DNA from: Grammothele lineata
Lineage: Eukaryota > Basidiomycota > Agaricomycetes > Polyporales > Polyporaceae
Assembly (NCBI GenBank): GCA_002150815.3
Contig: NDFF03000011.1
Coordinates: 124,001 to 188,000 of the forward strand
Direction: 5' to 3'
DNA: 64,000 nucleotides
The position numbers and the translations under genes were made by a program. This document shows, piece after piece, positions 1-11,441 of this stretch. The notes beneath the pieces are model-generated. The model was not told the origin of the DNA. It did not search any database and was given only the letters and a program-made list of their open reading frames with translations. Numbering within the stretch: the first letter of the stretch is position 1; every line of letters begins with the position of its first letter.

Positions 1-269
1 GTAAGCAATATGTTGCCGTATGTCGGATGCGCGCGTATTGACCTGCGTCGTCTGATCCAGTATTGGGCCTCAGTTGAGTGGACGTAGCGGTCAATGTACC
101 AGGGTACTCACTCTAGTTACCTACCCATTATACAGCCGCGACAATTCAAGCGTGAGCACAGCTCCGCACGAAGGGTTATGATCACTCATTCACTGCGCGG
201 CGTCACAGGTCCAAGTACCAGGTCAACGACCCGTCCGCACCAGCATTCATTACTGTAGGACAAATGATG

Positions 270-1074
270 CTTCGTATGGTGTGTGTTAATCAGGATCATT
301 GGGCAGATCCTCTCTACCACCAGTGCTGGCCTTCAAATTGGGACAGACCTCGTCATCACCGGATCGCTGTACTGGCTTCGTCGTAACCGAACAGGGGACA
401 TGGGGTATGCACCTGGCTTTCTAGCTAGAGGTAAAATTTTATTTGTAACAATTTACCTAGGAAACGCCGTTTGGTGAAGCATATCTTCGTCTCCGCCGTC
501 AACAGAGGTGTTCTGTCCTTGTGAGTGTGATTCCGAAGGCCACGTCTCGAAGTGCCGTTAATGCGGCGTAATGGCAGGATACTGCAAGCTTTGACGACGG
601 TTTCCGTAAGCACTACCATCTTCTGCACGCTGCCCCCGTCCTCATGCTTGAATCAGTACTTCATTTTGCGTCCTCGGCTTATCTGGATCGCCTTCCACGT
701 GGCCAGTAGTAAAGGTGCGTCTCCACGATGGACTTTACGTGTCCGCTGCTTAACACAGAACTATGTTCTGCTCAGTGCACGTCCTGTCTGTGCTATCCAC
801 GTGAGTCTATCTATTCACGAAACCCTGCACCCTCACAATTTGGGGGTCCACAGCTTAAATGTACGATCGGCTTTGGAAGGCGTCGGTCACGATGCAGAGG
901 TCGTCGACGCTAAGATCAGATACCGTTTGGAGCGCGAGCTCGTAAGCCACACTAGCGTGCTAGGTTATCACTGCACATCACTCAATGGACATTTCTCCAG
1001 GCTCGCGCGGATGGCGATAGCGAGTTTGAGTCCCGCCCTGACTCGCCTCCGATGATCTCGGTACGTTCACCCTG
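270..1074 (+). pseudogene. Decayed DUF6534-like membrane protein gene (partial)
   Basis: The reading frame from about 293 gives a stretch resembling the middle of basidiomycete DUF6534 seven-helix membrane proteins: a hydrophobic segment, then DLVITGSLYWLRRNRTG at about 344-395, which matches the family's D-hxx-SL-(Y/W)-LRxSRTG pattern. Further hydrophobic pieces in another frame (about 585-717) and a polar tail ending in PDSPPMISVRSP before a TGA at 1072-1074 fit the later helices and the C-terminus. The pieces lie in different frames with stops between them, and the first helices are missing or lie to the left of the window, so I read it as a degraded copy. The window begins with GTAAGC, which could be a splice donor of the same gene. 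Alternative: an intact gene with many introns that I could not resolve. The family has no established function. Confidence 0.45.
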
Positions 1075-2488
1075 ATTCCCAGAGATTGCATTAGCAAGAC
1101 CTCAAGATTTTTCTGGTACAGAGTATTGGCCACGGCCTGAATGACGGTCAGATCTCGTGGTTTTCCGGCGACAAGTCCGAGCAAGGGAGTGTACCAGCCT
1201 TCTACCCGACACTGCGGCGCGACGCGTCCACCACGGCTGTGGAGGGCGGTGGGACGGTTACGTCCGGCGGTACGCGCGTAGACTAGGATGCTTTTCATAC
1301 GCCCTTGCCCTGTCTGACGGGACTGACATTTCTCCTTTACGATGATACCTTTGTCGTTGTCGTTTCTCTCACCTTCGTGGCCGATTTCATCTCAATCTCT
1401 CCTTCGTGACACACGCGTTTTCGTTCGTATGTTGTGGGGCAGAACGATCTATGTATGAGGTTCATTGTCGACTCCGACGTTGTTGATTATCGCGGTTTAT
1501 CTTCCTAGAATCTCGTCTAGCATGCACCGGTGATATCCGCTCCCGGGCCGCAATCGCGGAAGCATTTGGTCGTCTTGTCCAATCGCGTAGCAGGCCGACT
1601 GGCGTTCAGTATGTCTCACTCCAGATTAGGCAGTTTTGTCATTTGTTAGGAGTCTAGACTTTGCCTGGAGTCGATGTTTACGGCCTTCGAAGGCGTAGTG
1701 AACTCTCCTAGCCTCGTCTCCTGAACCTCCTATACATCGGTGAATGTGGGGCGAGTGACAGTAGGCTCGAGACCTCCTGACGTCAGAGTACAATCATAGC
1801 GACATTGAATTATGGTCGTGCAGAGATCCCCTCGAGTCTGCATAGGACCTAAGTGAACAACGCGAACTCATGTTCTGTGGTGATTTATCAAGCTGTTAAC
1901 CCTCTTTTCGATGACTGTAGTGTCACGAGTACCCTACACGTCCGGGCGCCCGAACATAAGCGCGATTATCCCCTCCGAGATCTCCGGACAAATGCCAATT
2001 GTGATCGGGTCCGTCGGGCGAGGAGGCAGCCCGGGTTCCGCCCGGTGACGGTAACCTTCTTTTATTACGCAGCCAACCAGTGAACGCCCCCTCGCGAGAT
2101 CCTTGGTATTCGAAGACAAGCAGCTCTTCCGCAAACGTGTAGCGCGAGTCGGTTTTAAACACTCTCTGGCTTGACATGATCACCGTCTGGACTCTGGAAA
2201 GGGTCTGTGAGTCAGGAACACAAGAAATGCAGCGCCACATTTGAGAGCGCCGGGCTGTTTGTAAGCGGAGGATCGGGCGGCAAGATGACGAGGGCATCAT
2301 CGGGATGATGCAGCATGATGCATGCGCTGAAGGGCCGATATGCATACGTACTGCCATCCATGGCTCGACTTACCGCCCAGGCGCGCCCTATACGCACCAA
2401 ACCCTCGCTCTTCTCCCCTTACCACTCATCCGACATTCCCCATTTTGACTGCCCTTCCCTCCTCCCCGCTTGATACCAGCCGCCCAAG
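1075..2488. other. Gene-poor stretch upstream of the Sec14-like gene
   Basis: I see no convincing coding region here. The open frames on both strands lack domain-like composition and overlap each other. The last 150 bases (about 2340-2488) are pyrimidine-rich, as is usual for a fungal core promoter, and probably serve the Sec14-like gene. Confidence 0.5.
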
Positions 2489-4066
2489 ATGCCCCCGCCG
2501 AGAGACAAGGACGCCGTACTCAAGGAATTCCGCGAAGAGCTTGTCCGGGAGGACGCTATTCACGACGGAGATTCCATCGGCACCGATGACGAGACACTAT
2601 CGTATGTCACCGTCCTCCGTCATTCTATTCTGCGCTCATCTTCGGGTTCTATTGCTGTGCAGGCGATTCCTCCGTGCGCGCCACTACAACCTCAAACAGA
2701 CCACGCTTATGTGGAAGAATTGCCAACATTGGCGCAGCACCGTGGAAGGCGTCGGAATAGACCAGCTCTATCGAGAGATAGATCCCTTTGACGTACGCCC
2801 TTCTTTCACTCCATATATGCGGCCCCCCGTACCCACGAGAGAACGTTCCTCTATTCTAGTACCCAGAACGCGACCATGTTTTCGACTGTTGGCCTCTGTA
2901 TTTCCACAAGGTACGTTCTGTGCGGGTCCTATATATATGCGGACTCCGCGCTGATGGTGTGTGTGAACCTCAGACAGACAAGGTTAGCCTTCGCATGCTA
3001 TTTCCTCGCTATGCCGCGCATCAGTATTTTTGGCCACCGCGCTAGAAGGTGCTCATACGACTCGTGCTCTGCAGGATGGCCACCCCCTCAACTTTCACCA
3101 TTTCGGCGGCATCAACTTGGACAAGCTCCAAAAAAAGATGACCCTGGAGCAATTTTGGCGTACCGTAGTTGTCAATTGCGAAGCCCTGCCTCGCGAAGTC
3201 CTCCCCGCAGCATCCGAAGCGGCTGGGAAACGCATCCTCGGGACATTCGTCATCGTTGACCTCTCCGGATTTGGGTACGCGCTCTCCTAGTTGTGCATCG
3301 CGCGACCGATGCATAACGTACTGATCCCCTGTATTTTGGCAGTATCTCTCAATTCTGGCAGATGAAGGATTTCGCACGAAGTTCCTTCCAAGTCTCACAA
3401 GACTACTTCCCTGAGACGTGAGTGTCGTAATCCGCCCGCTTTTACTCATACCCTCCTGAACCACGCTTCTCCTCCCCCAGGGTCGCGCGCCTCGCCATCG
3501 TCAACGCCCCTCGCGGTTTCACCGCTATCTGGAACGTCATGAAGCCCTGGATTGCGAAGGAGACCGCGGCAAAGGTGACAATCATGGGCTCCGATTACCG
3601 CTCGACGCTCCTCGAACTCGTCGACGAGGACGCGCTACCGCAGCGCCTCGGCGGCACGTGCATGTGCGACGGCCTCGGCGGGTGCATGAAGAGCAATGCG
3701 GGTCCTTGGATGCACGAGCGCAAGCTGAGGCGCGAGGCGTGGCTCCGCGGCGAGAGGGACACGATGGCGATTCTGCCTGGGGAACTCACCGGGCCCATTC
3801 AGGTCAAGAAACCTGCACCTAAAGAAGCCGCGCCGACCGACGAGCAGAAACCCTCAGCAGACGCTGGGGTATCGGAGCCGTCCGCGCCCTCGCTCCCGGA
3901 TAGCTCGTCCGATTCGTCATCTGTGGAGTCATCGACACTGGGCACGCCGCCGCTCAGCGAGATAGGGCAGGGCAAGAATCTGAAGAAGGCAGCAGACGTG
4001 TCCGAGGACGCTGTGTACGAGCACCCTTCAGAACAGGAACAGTTGAAAGCGGTCAGTGCTCGATGA
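2489..4066 (+). CDS. Sec14-like CRAL-TRIO lipid-transfer protein
   Basis: Spliced gene starting at ATG 2489 (MPPPRDKDAVLKEFREELV) and ending at TGA 4064-4066. Exon 2 carries the CRAL-TRIO N-terminal helix region (RRFLRARHYNLKQT, then the WR..VEG segment). Later exons carry the lipid-binding fold: DGHPLNFHHFGGINLDK, FVIVDLSGFG, then FWQMKDFARSSFQVSQDYFPE and the RLAIVNAPRGFTAIWNVMKPW motif that lines the gate helix, followed by LPQRLGGTC. Family members exchange phosphatidylinositol and other lipids between membranes and support phosphoinositide signalling in the cytosol and at the Golgi. After the domain there is a disordered, Ser/Glu/Pro-rich tail of roughly 90 residues (from about 3800), longer than in yeast Sec14 itself, so this is a Sec14 homologue rather than a certain SEC14 orthologue. 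Introns of about 50-75 bp have GT-AG ends. Confidence 0.88.
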
Positions 4067-4388
4067 TCATACCGTACCCATGTATCTTGAGAGATACTGT
4101 ATTGCAACGGGTGTTACGACTGATTGTTCACGTCTGTACGATAGTATCATTATAATACACTCCGCTACCTGCATGGAGTCTGTATGCTCGTCGGTCACTA
4201 CCAGCACCGTCGAAGTACATCCGTCTTCACTTCCATGGGACAGGTTTTCGGATCAGTACGGTACACATACTCTCGCCCTTGTGGAGGTAGATTGTCCCGT
4301 CGCGGATACACTCATCCGTGGCCGTCACCCTATGGCTGAAGGTTGCTCAATCAGCTTACCATCGAGTCCGTTGCTTATTGGCAGACAC
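4067..4388. other. Intergenic, convergent 3' ends
   Basis: Lies between the stop codons of two convergent genes. I see nothing in it except probable 3' untranslated sequence. Confidence 0.6.
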
Positions 4389-5786
4389 TTACTCAAGCGA
4401 AAGATGTCCCTTGATGTCGTCTTTCATCCCGATGAAGACGGGGCACCGCGAGCACACCCAAACGCACCCGAACGTATCGAGGGTCACCTTGTGCGCCGTC
4501 GCCTCGCGTTCGCGTACCGCGGGCATGGCCTCCTCGGGGACCAACGCCCACTTCTTGCCGGCCGCGTTGCCCGTGGTCGTCTTTCTCTTCTTCTTTCTGG
4601 GGCCTTCATCTTCGTGCACGCAGTACATGTGACTGAGCTGTAGTTCGTATCAGCTTCCGTTACGGCATCTGTAAACTATAGAAGAACTTACCGCCGCTTC
4701 CCAAGTATAGGCCAGGTCCGCCTTCGCGTCGCGCTCCGCGCACGTCATGCAGCGCACCCTCCGCCCACACGCCTCGATGTCTGCGCAAGTCGCCGTGTCC
4801 GGATCCAGTCCCATAGCCTGAACAATCTTGCGCATGGTCCCAACGCTCCAGGCTACTGATTCCGAATGGAAACGCTGCGTGTTCCACCAAGCGAGATGCT
4901 GGTAGTCGGGCTCGAACTCGAACTCATCGTTTCCGTACGGGTTACTCCCGTGCTTGCTCACGAGCTCTGCGAACTTGGTCTCTGGGCGCGGGAACACCTC
5001 GCGCATGCAGTCGTGACCGAGGATGTCGGGGTAGCGGAGGATGCGAATAGCGTCGGTGTCGAAGCGTCGGCAGATTCCCGGGCAGACCAACACGGCGACT
5101 GCGAGCGAGAGAGGTTCGGGCGCGTTGGCGCCGCCCGCGAGGTGGGGGCGAAACAGTTGTCTGAGTTCTTGCTCTGCGTTTTGCTTCCATTGTTCCTCGA
5201 GACGGGGGAACATATGCGTGAAGCGCTCTTCCGTGACGACCTCATCGGGTTCACGGGAGTTCAGGATAGCCTTGCACTCGTCCATAAAAGCAATGTCTCC
5301 GACCCTCGGAAAGTGCTCCGATTCCGAGGTCCGGGGCACGCGACGATCATTGTACTCGTCGAGAGCCTTTTTGAGCATGACGATACGAGGCTCAAGGATC
5401 GCTGCGAACTCTTCTTCTAAGCGCTCTTCACGCATGTGCTCGAGACCCCAGTTGAGTGTTTGGAGCACCTCTGCGAAGCCTGGTAAGTTCGGCCATACGT
5501 TAGTCGCGACCTTCAGTGATGCAAGCACAACCGCTTTACCGGCGTCGTCCAACTTCTTCGCTTGGGAAACGATAGGAATCTCAGCCAATTGCTCCAACCC
5601 GTCCGGGCCTGCATAGTCGATCTCCTTGTCCCAACCGGCTTCCCTCAGCCTTCGAACTATTCTGATTGTATACGGAACATATCAGCGCGCAGTGCAGGTT
5701 AGCAGAATGTTGGAAGTGGCTTACTCGGCGAACCTCTCCTCTCGTATGGCTTTCAATGCTGCATTTCCTTTCCTTTTGGGGGGCAT
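4389..5786 (-). CDS. Unknown protein with C-terminal Cys pairs
   Basis: I do not recognise a named family. The start is the ATG at 5786 (MPPKRKGNAALKAIREERFAE); a short intron follows and the second exon begins IVRRLREAGWDKEID, rejoining the long frame down to about 4692. A further GT-AG intron leads to the last exon, which ends at 4389. The protein is about 430 residues, charged and mostly helical in appearance, with no signal peptide or membrane segment. Near the C-terminus there are cysteine pairs: RRVRCMTCAERD before the last intron, then MYCVHED, a lysine-rich run that could be a nuclear localisation signal, and VWVCSRCPVFIGM followed by His. These could form a zinc ribbon. Proteins with a similar N-terminus occur in mushrooms as hypothetical proteins, as far as I recall. 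A nuclear role is only a guess. Confidence 0.75.
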
Positions 5787-6380
5787 TTCGACAGTAGTGC
5801 AAGAGACGTTGTGATAGACCGGGAGAGGCGGGATGGTCAAGTGGTCGCGAACGTAGAAAGGTGACCACGGCAAGTGGCACACATGCACCGCGTCGCGTCG
5901 CGATGTTAGTGACAGTTTTGTGACGACACGCGGCAGTAACGTAAGTGATTAGTACGTCCCCGCTATTGTTGGTGGGGAATACCTAAGTCCACCTAAGGGA
6001 GCAGGGTCACTGGCTGTCGCCTAGGACTAGTTAGCAAACTACTCGGGAACGCAGCTGAGACTTGAAGTCATCTGCCGTTTGAGATTTGTTGGAGATAGCG
6101 GGCGAGCTCTCCGATGGCGGGATGCTCATCACGAGTAGCACGGTTTACTAGGTCCAAAAGAGGGGTCAAGGCTCTTTCAGTGATCTCACCTCATGAGATC
6201 ACCGCTATGGATGTACTATGTACGTTCGCTGTACATATGGTCGATGACAAGGGTTCTTTCCCGTTCGAGGATTTACTTTCGCGAAGGAACGGCTGCGGGC
6301 CGCGGCGCCGTCATGGCAAGCGTGGGAACTGACATCGTTACGCTCAGCCAGAGTGGGCGCCTAACGTCGTGCTGGTCGAC
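5787..6380. other. Divergent promoter region
   Basis: Separates the start codons of the unknown protein (minus) and VMA6 (plus), so it should hold both promoters. No clear TATA box or known motif was recognised. Confidence 0.5.
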
Positions 6381-7875
6381 ATGGAGGCCTTACTCTTCAA
6401 CGTGCGCGCTGTTTTCGTCGTCGTATCCTTCCCTCTTTGCTCATCGCCAGCTGTAAGCGCAGGTATCCGGCGGGTTTTTGGAGGGTATCCTTAGGGGCTA
6501 CAAGGCCGGCCTCCTGACCCAGAACCAATACAGCAACCTCACCCAATGCGAGACCATTGAGGGTACGTCCCGCGTCTGCGCCTCTACAGCCTCAACGGTA
6601 TTGCTGACTTGTCTGCTGTAGACTTCCGGACACAATTGTCCGCGACGGACTATGGCAACTTTCTTGCTAATGAGCCTCTGCCGATTTCCACGTCGACCAT
6701 CTCGGACAAGGCAACGCAGGTACTCGTGGACCAGTTCAACTTCCTCCGGAGCAATGCTGTCGAGCCTCTCAGCAAGTTCCTAGAGTACATGACGTGCGTA
6801 TACACATAAGGAGCCCATGGCGCGGAACTCATGGGCCTCCAGGTACGCTTACATGATTGACAACGTCATCCTCATCATTACTGGCACCCTCCACGGCCGG
6901 AATACCAACGAGCTCCTCCAACGATGCCACCCCCTCGGCGTGTTCGACACCATGCCTGCGCTTTGCGTGGCGACCAACGTGGAAGAGCTGTACCACACTG
7001 TTTTGGTTGAAACCCCATTAGGTGCGTACCTACTTTCCGTGTCTCTCAACCCATCTCTGTCCGTTCTTTCCATGCGCACTATTGTATGTCCCTGGCGGTG
7101 ACGTCCCACCTCTTCACCTCTCCCCCCATTGGGCTCCGTTGTGGACCCTTTGGATTATCCCATTAAATCCATCGCCTCATTTGCTGCTGTCATTCAACAC
7201 CTCAACTCCGTTACTCATATCCGTACAGCGGACTATTTCCGTGACTCCGTGACTGCGGCGGATCTTGACGACTTGAACATTGAGATCATCCGGAACACGC
7301 TTTATAAGGCCTATCTCGAGGACTTCGACGCCTACTGCCAGACCATCGGCGGACCCACCGCGGAAATTATGCACCGTATCCTTTCCTTCGAGGCCGACCG
7401 CCGCTCCATCAACATCACAATCAACTCGTTCGGCACGCAGCTCACTAAGGAGCAGCGAGCGAAGCTCTTCCCGACCATTGGCCGCCTGTTCCCGGAAGGC
7501 AACAACGCGCTCGCTCGCGCAGATGACATCGAGCAGGTCCGTCAGGCGTGCGATGGCGTCGCCGAGTACCACGCCTTCCTAGACCCATCCAACTCTGGTG
7601 CCCCTCGCACGAACGGCATTGGAGGCGGGGAGAGTAGCGCGAACCTGCTCGGAGATCTTGGGGAGGACTTCGGCGGGGCGGCGGACCTCGAGGACAAGTT
7701 CTTCATGCATGAGGTGCACCTGAACAAGCTCGCCTTCCTCCAGCAGTTCCAGTACGCGGTCTTCTACAGCTACATCAAGCTCAAGGAGCAGGAGATTCGG
7801 AGCATCACGTGGATCGCGGAGTGCATCGCCCAGAATGCTCGCGACCGGATACATGACTTCATTCCCACCTTCTGA
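6381..7875 (+). CDS. VMA6: V-type ATPase subunit d (Vma6, V0 sector)
   Basis: The translation follows the AC39/Vma6 family over its length: [20 protein letters not shown] near the start, then [15 protein letters not shown], the [17 protein letters not shown] segment, [57 protein letters not shown], and the C-terminal end [21 protein letters not shown] chose ATG 6381 because a 21-base first exon (MEALLFN) joins in frame by a GT-AG intron to the second exon at about 6461; the human and yeast proteins have the same start region. The subunit sits on the cytosolic face of the V0 ring and couples V1 rotation to proton transport into vacuoles and endosomes. The V0 subunit c' gene lies 4.5 kb downstream. 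At least four introns are present. Confidence 0.96.
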
Positions 7876-8368
7876 GCGCAGCCCGCTCGGGGTGAAGTAG
7901 TAGTCTACGCTGACCGTGGAAGGACTTGTATGACACGGACTCGCGTATTCATATACCTCGTTGCTTTGTATTCATTACCCTCGTTCAATCGAACGACGGC
8001 GCATTTCCCTTCGCACTTCTAAGCACGGCCAAGTGACCTTGTACTTGTCAACCGTATATGCTAGACCCTGCTATGGATCTAGAGACGAGTGAAACCTAAA
8101 TAATGTTGCAGCAAGAACTTTGAAGCTTTGGAGTGTCAAGCAGCACGAAGCTCCCGAAACCGAAATAGCTGCTTTTACGAAAAGCTCGGGCCGGGAACGG
8201 GCCGTACGAGTGACAGTGTCGTCCGGCTTTCCGCTTGGTTCTTGCCGGCACTGAGCCCAAGGCTGACACCGCCCACGACGGAATGGATGCTTGTCTCCGT
8301 TTAACACCCCCCGAACCGCCTCCTCTCGCCCACTTGGGGACTGCTCTCAGGTAACTTCACCCCCCGCC
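7876..8368. other. Intergenic between VMA6 and hydrolase
   Basis: Contains the 3' end of VMA6 transcripts and the promoter of the hydrolase gene; the last 80 bases are C/T-rich. Nothing else recognised. Confidence 0.5.
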
Positions 8369-9648
8369 ATGACAGTAGTGACCCAGAACACGTCTGTGAA
8401 GACGTCCAAGTTGGCTATGCCTCACCCGCTCGAAGAAGGCTGCACCATTGTCGGCACGCTCGAGCAGGTCGCACCGGAGGAGCCTACAGAGGGGAGGAGG
8501 ATTGCTCTGGTGTGTTGCTGTATCTGACTGCACGACTAGTCATTGACTTGGTATCTGACATAGATACTCCATGGCACGATGGGGTAAGCTCTCCGTAGCC
8601 CTCCGTTGGATTCGGTCTATCAACCGCGGGGCCGGTTTTCAGGCATAAGGACTATCTGTTTCAGAAACGTCTCGCCCTACGTCTACCCTACGACTCATTC
8701 CGGTTTGACTTCCGGTGTGTCTACCCGCCCTCACGCTGTACTGCAGCAACGAGCTCATACCCCGCTTTAGAGGCAACCATGAATCCGGCGGCAAGTTGCA
8801 ATTTGGACGGTTCGAGAGCGACGTGGAGGATCTCGACGCTGTAGTCGCGTATCTAAGCAAGGAGTATGGGTACGTTGTCGACATGCTCGTCGGACATTCC
8901 AGAGGGAGCGTCGTCTCGATGCTCTGGCTATGCAAGCACCGAGACGGGTTGGCAAAGAACATTAAACGTTATGTGAATGTATCTGGACGGTATAGGATGG
9001 AGGTTCGTTTGGTTCTCGTTTTCGTGGAGGACTCGAACTGAATGGCCTCGTTAACACAGAAAGTGTACGGTGAGTGCGCTTCATCAAACGAACAATTGGA
9101 TACCAGACGTACTTACTGCTGCCAGACGAGATTGAGGCTCAAAGGGAGCAGTTCGAGAAACACGGTTACATCGAGCGGCGGGCAATAGTCGCACGGAAGC
9201 CATTCTTCATCAAGTGCGAATTCCACTTCTCCCTTAATACCGTTCCCAGTTCTGAACAAGTGTCTGTCAGGCTATACCAGCAGGACTATGACCAGTTCGC
9301 AGCCGTAGATACGTCGATGGCATGGACAAAATTCCCTATGCACGTCGATGTCCTCACTCTGCATGGACTCAAGGACGGCGTTGTACCTCCGTACGACGCG
9401 TTCATTTATTCGCGCGCGTATGGAGCGCGTAGTCCGGGTACACACATGCTGCGTTACGTTGAGGACGCGGACCATAACTTCACCGGAGTATGTCTCCTTA
9501 ACCGCAACGAACTTTATGGGGATTGGAGCTCACGCGTGGACAGATGCCCGAAGAAGTCATAGAGACAGTCCTAGAATGGATGGAGCTACAAGAGCAGAGC
9601 AGGTTGTCTACAGGCGTGTGGCATACCGGAGTCAAGGGCAAGCTTTAA
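8369..9648 (+). CDS. Alpha/beta hydrolase
   Basis: Start ATG 8369 (MTVVTQNTSVKT). Splicing of short introns gives the order expected for an alpha/beta hydrolase: strand and oxyanion motif IALILHGTMGHKDYLFQ, then FRFDFRGNHES, the nucleophile elbow GHSRGS at about 8900 (Ser is the presumed nucleophile), LTLHGLKDGVVPPYDA with the likely acid Asp, and DADHNFTG with the catalytic His. The last exon (from 9545, MPEEVIETVLEWMEL) ends at TAA 9646-9648. All three catalytic residues are therefore present. It resembles small fungal hydrolases of the serine aminopeptidase/lysophospholipase-like type; the substrate cannot be told. The splice pattern around 9060-9110 and 9210-9275 is uncertain. Confidence 0.85.
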
Positions 9649-9755
9649 CCGGATAGACCGATCAGACTATCTAGGGATAGATGCAATAGTGGACAGGAGG
9701 ATTCTGTAGTAGGAGCTATCTGTACAAGTAGGATTTATAGACTAGTGAGAGTTGC

Positions 9756-11091
9756 TCAACCACTAGCTGGAGCTTCGACCCCTATGGTATCTGTCTCATC
9801 TGGCGCAGGTACGTGTGCTACCTCTACCTCCTTCAATCGCTTCTTCTCCAGCTTCGCAGCTTTGGCCGCCCGCCAATCGAACACGAGCCGTCCCGCCTTA
9901 TCTAGTTCCTCTTTGACTTCCATCACAAGCTGGCGTACGTCCTCATCCGACATGTCCAGCAGAGCCAGCTGCCACGGCTCGACGCCTTGCAGACCCGGCA
10001 CCGGGGGAAGCCCTGCATGAGAGAGGCGTTTCTTGACCTCATCCATGATGAACTTGACTGGCATGCCCTGTACACCCGTCCAGGCCTGCACGTTCTTTCC
10101 TGTCAAGATTTCTTTGGTGCGTTGCTGAGTGCGCGCCGTGAGCAGCAGCGCCGCATGCTCTTCAGCGCGTCCAAAGTGCGTAAGCGCGACGTCGATCTTC
10201 GCTTGGTACGACGCGCTGGGGTCCGCGAGCAGCGTGGCGATCGGGTCGCCTAGGGTGGGAGGTGGGAGGTCGACGCACCGAAGGTATTTGATGAATGCGC
10301 GGCGGAGCGGCCGCGAGTCAGGGCTGTCTTTGGCGGATGGCAAGAAGCTCGGAGAGCGGTACCGCGCGGCAAGGATGTGCGCACAGGGCGATCGCGCGAG
10401 CCACGCAAAAATGTCGGTTTGTGTAGAGAATCCGGCAGCGTAAACGTCTATAGGAAGTCCGAAGAAGGCGAGGATGTCAGGATAGGCAGCAGAGAGGTGA
10501 AACGTCTGAGGAGGAAATGTTGGAAGGGGTTCGGAGAGCTGGAGAGGTTAAGTAGTCAGTACCAAAAACGAGTAACCGGTGGGAAAAGCGCACTTTAAGG
10601 CCATTGATTCCAAATGACATGCCGGAGGTCGCGGCGAAGAGTCCGATGAAGAAGCCCAAGTCGCCATACGACTGGAAGAGAACTGTGCGCTCCCACTGTT
10701 CGTGGTCTGCGCACACGTTCACGTCGACCTGAAGGAATGCCATCCCGTCGTCTGAGTAAGACGATATGTCCGTGACGTCAGATAGGACGTCGGAGAGTGC
10801 TTCGAATGGGATGGCGAAGTTGCTTGTCCGAGGACCCTCCATCGGGATGCTGTGGGACGCGTGGAGGGAGGCCTTGACCTGCTCGTGCTGTAACCCATCC
10901 CGAGGACCACGCACAACAAAGTCCAGATCTCCGTGATCAGCTTTTCCTGGATATTCAGTTGGCACTGCAACGTCGACATAGAACTGTTGTACGATGGGAA
11001 GGAGATGAGCATTCAGCGCATCATAGGTTTCTGGTAGCATCCGGGGAAAAGTCGCATCCGGGAGGAGCTGCTTGAACGCGTTTCCGCCCAT
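9756..11091 (-). CDS. Unknown protein with nucleotidyltransferase-like acidic motif
   Basis: Two exons, 11091-10594 and 10538-9756, join in frame across a 55-bp GT-AG intron and encode about 426 residues. The start is ATG 11091 (MGGNAFKQLLPDATFPRM). The first exon has KADHGDLDFVVRG, which looks like the GD-h-D signature of nucleotidyltransferase folds, and about 85 residues later LQVDVNVC, which could supply the third acidic residue. The second exon has a helical region (DILAFFGLPIDVYAAGF, DIFAWLARSPC) and a Lys/Glu-rich C-terminal helix. There is no signal peptide. I know of similar basidiomycete hypothetical proteins but no characterised member. The enzyme assignment is inference from the motif; a non-catalytic NTase-fold protein is equally possible. 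Confidence 0.75.
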
Positions 11092-11441
11092 GGCTGGAGA
11101 TGGGAGGAGGGTAAAACATCGGAACAGAAGATGGGCATGATTTATAGGTTGTGCTGAGGCAGTTGTCACGATCCCTCCAGCAGAGTAGTGAAGAACAAGG
11201 AACCACAAATAAATGTAAACGCGAACAAAGCTACAGCTCCACTATATACCACGACTAATCAACTATTGATCTACGACTATACAGCTATTATTATGTACTG
11301 TACAAACTAACTATGAGGCGCGTCTATGGTACTCGGCTGTGACGAGCCTCACCGACTGGCAGTCTGAGGCTCCGCTTCGATCTCTTGACTCTTCTCTAAT
11401 ACCATCAGGGCCTTTGTCCCACAATCCCTCAGTGCATCGTC
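11092..11441. other. Divergent promoter region
   Basis: Lies between two divergent start codons. It is AT-rich around 11200-11310 and holds nothing else that I recognise. Confidence 0.5.

Noticed and set aside
1923..2357. 144-codon minus-strand frame left of the Sec14-like gene
   Set aside because: No domain-like pattern and overlapped by other frames of similar quality.
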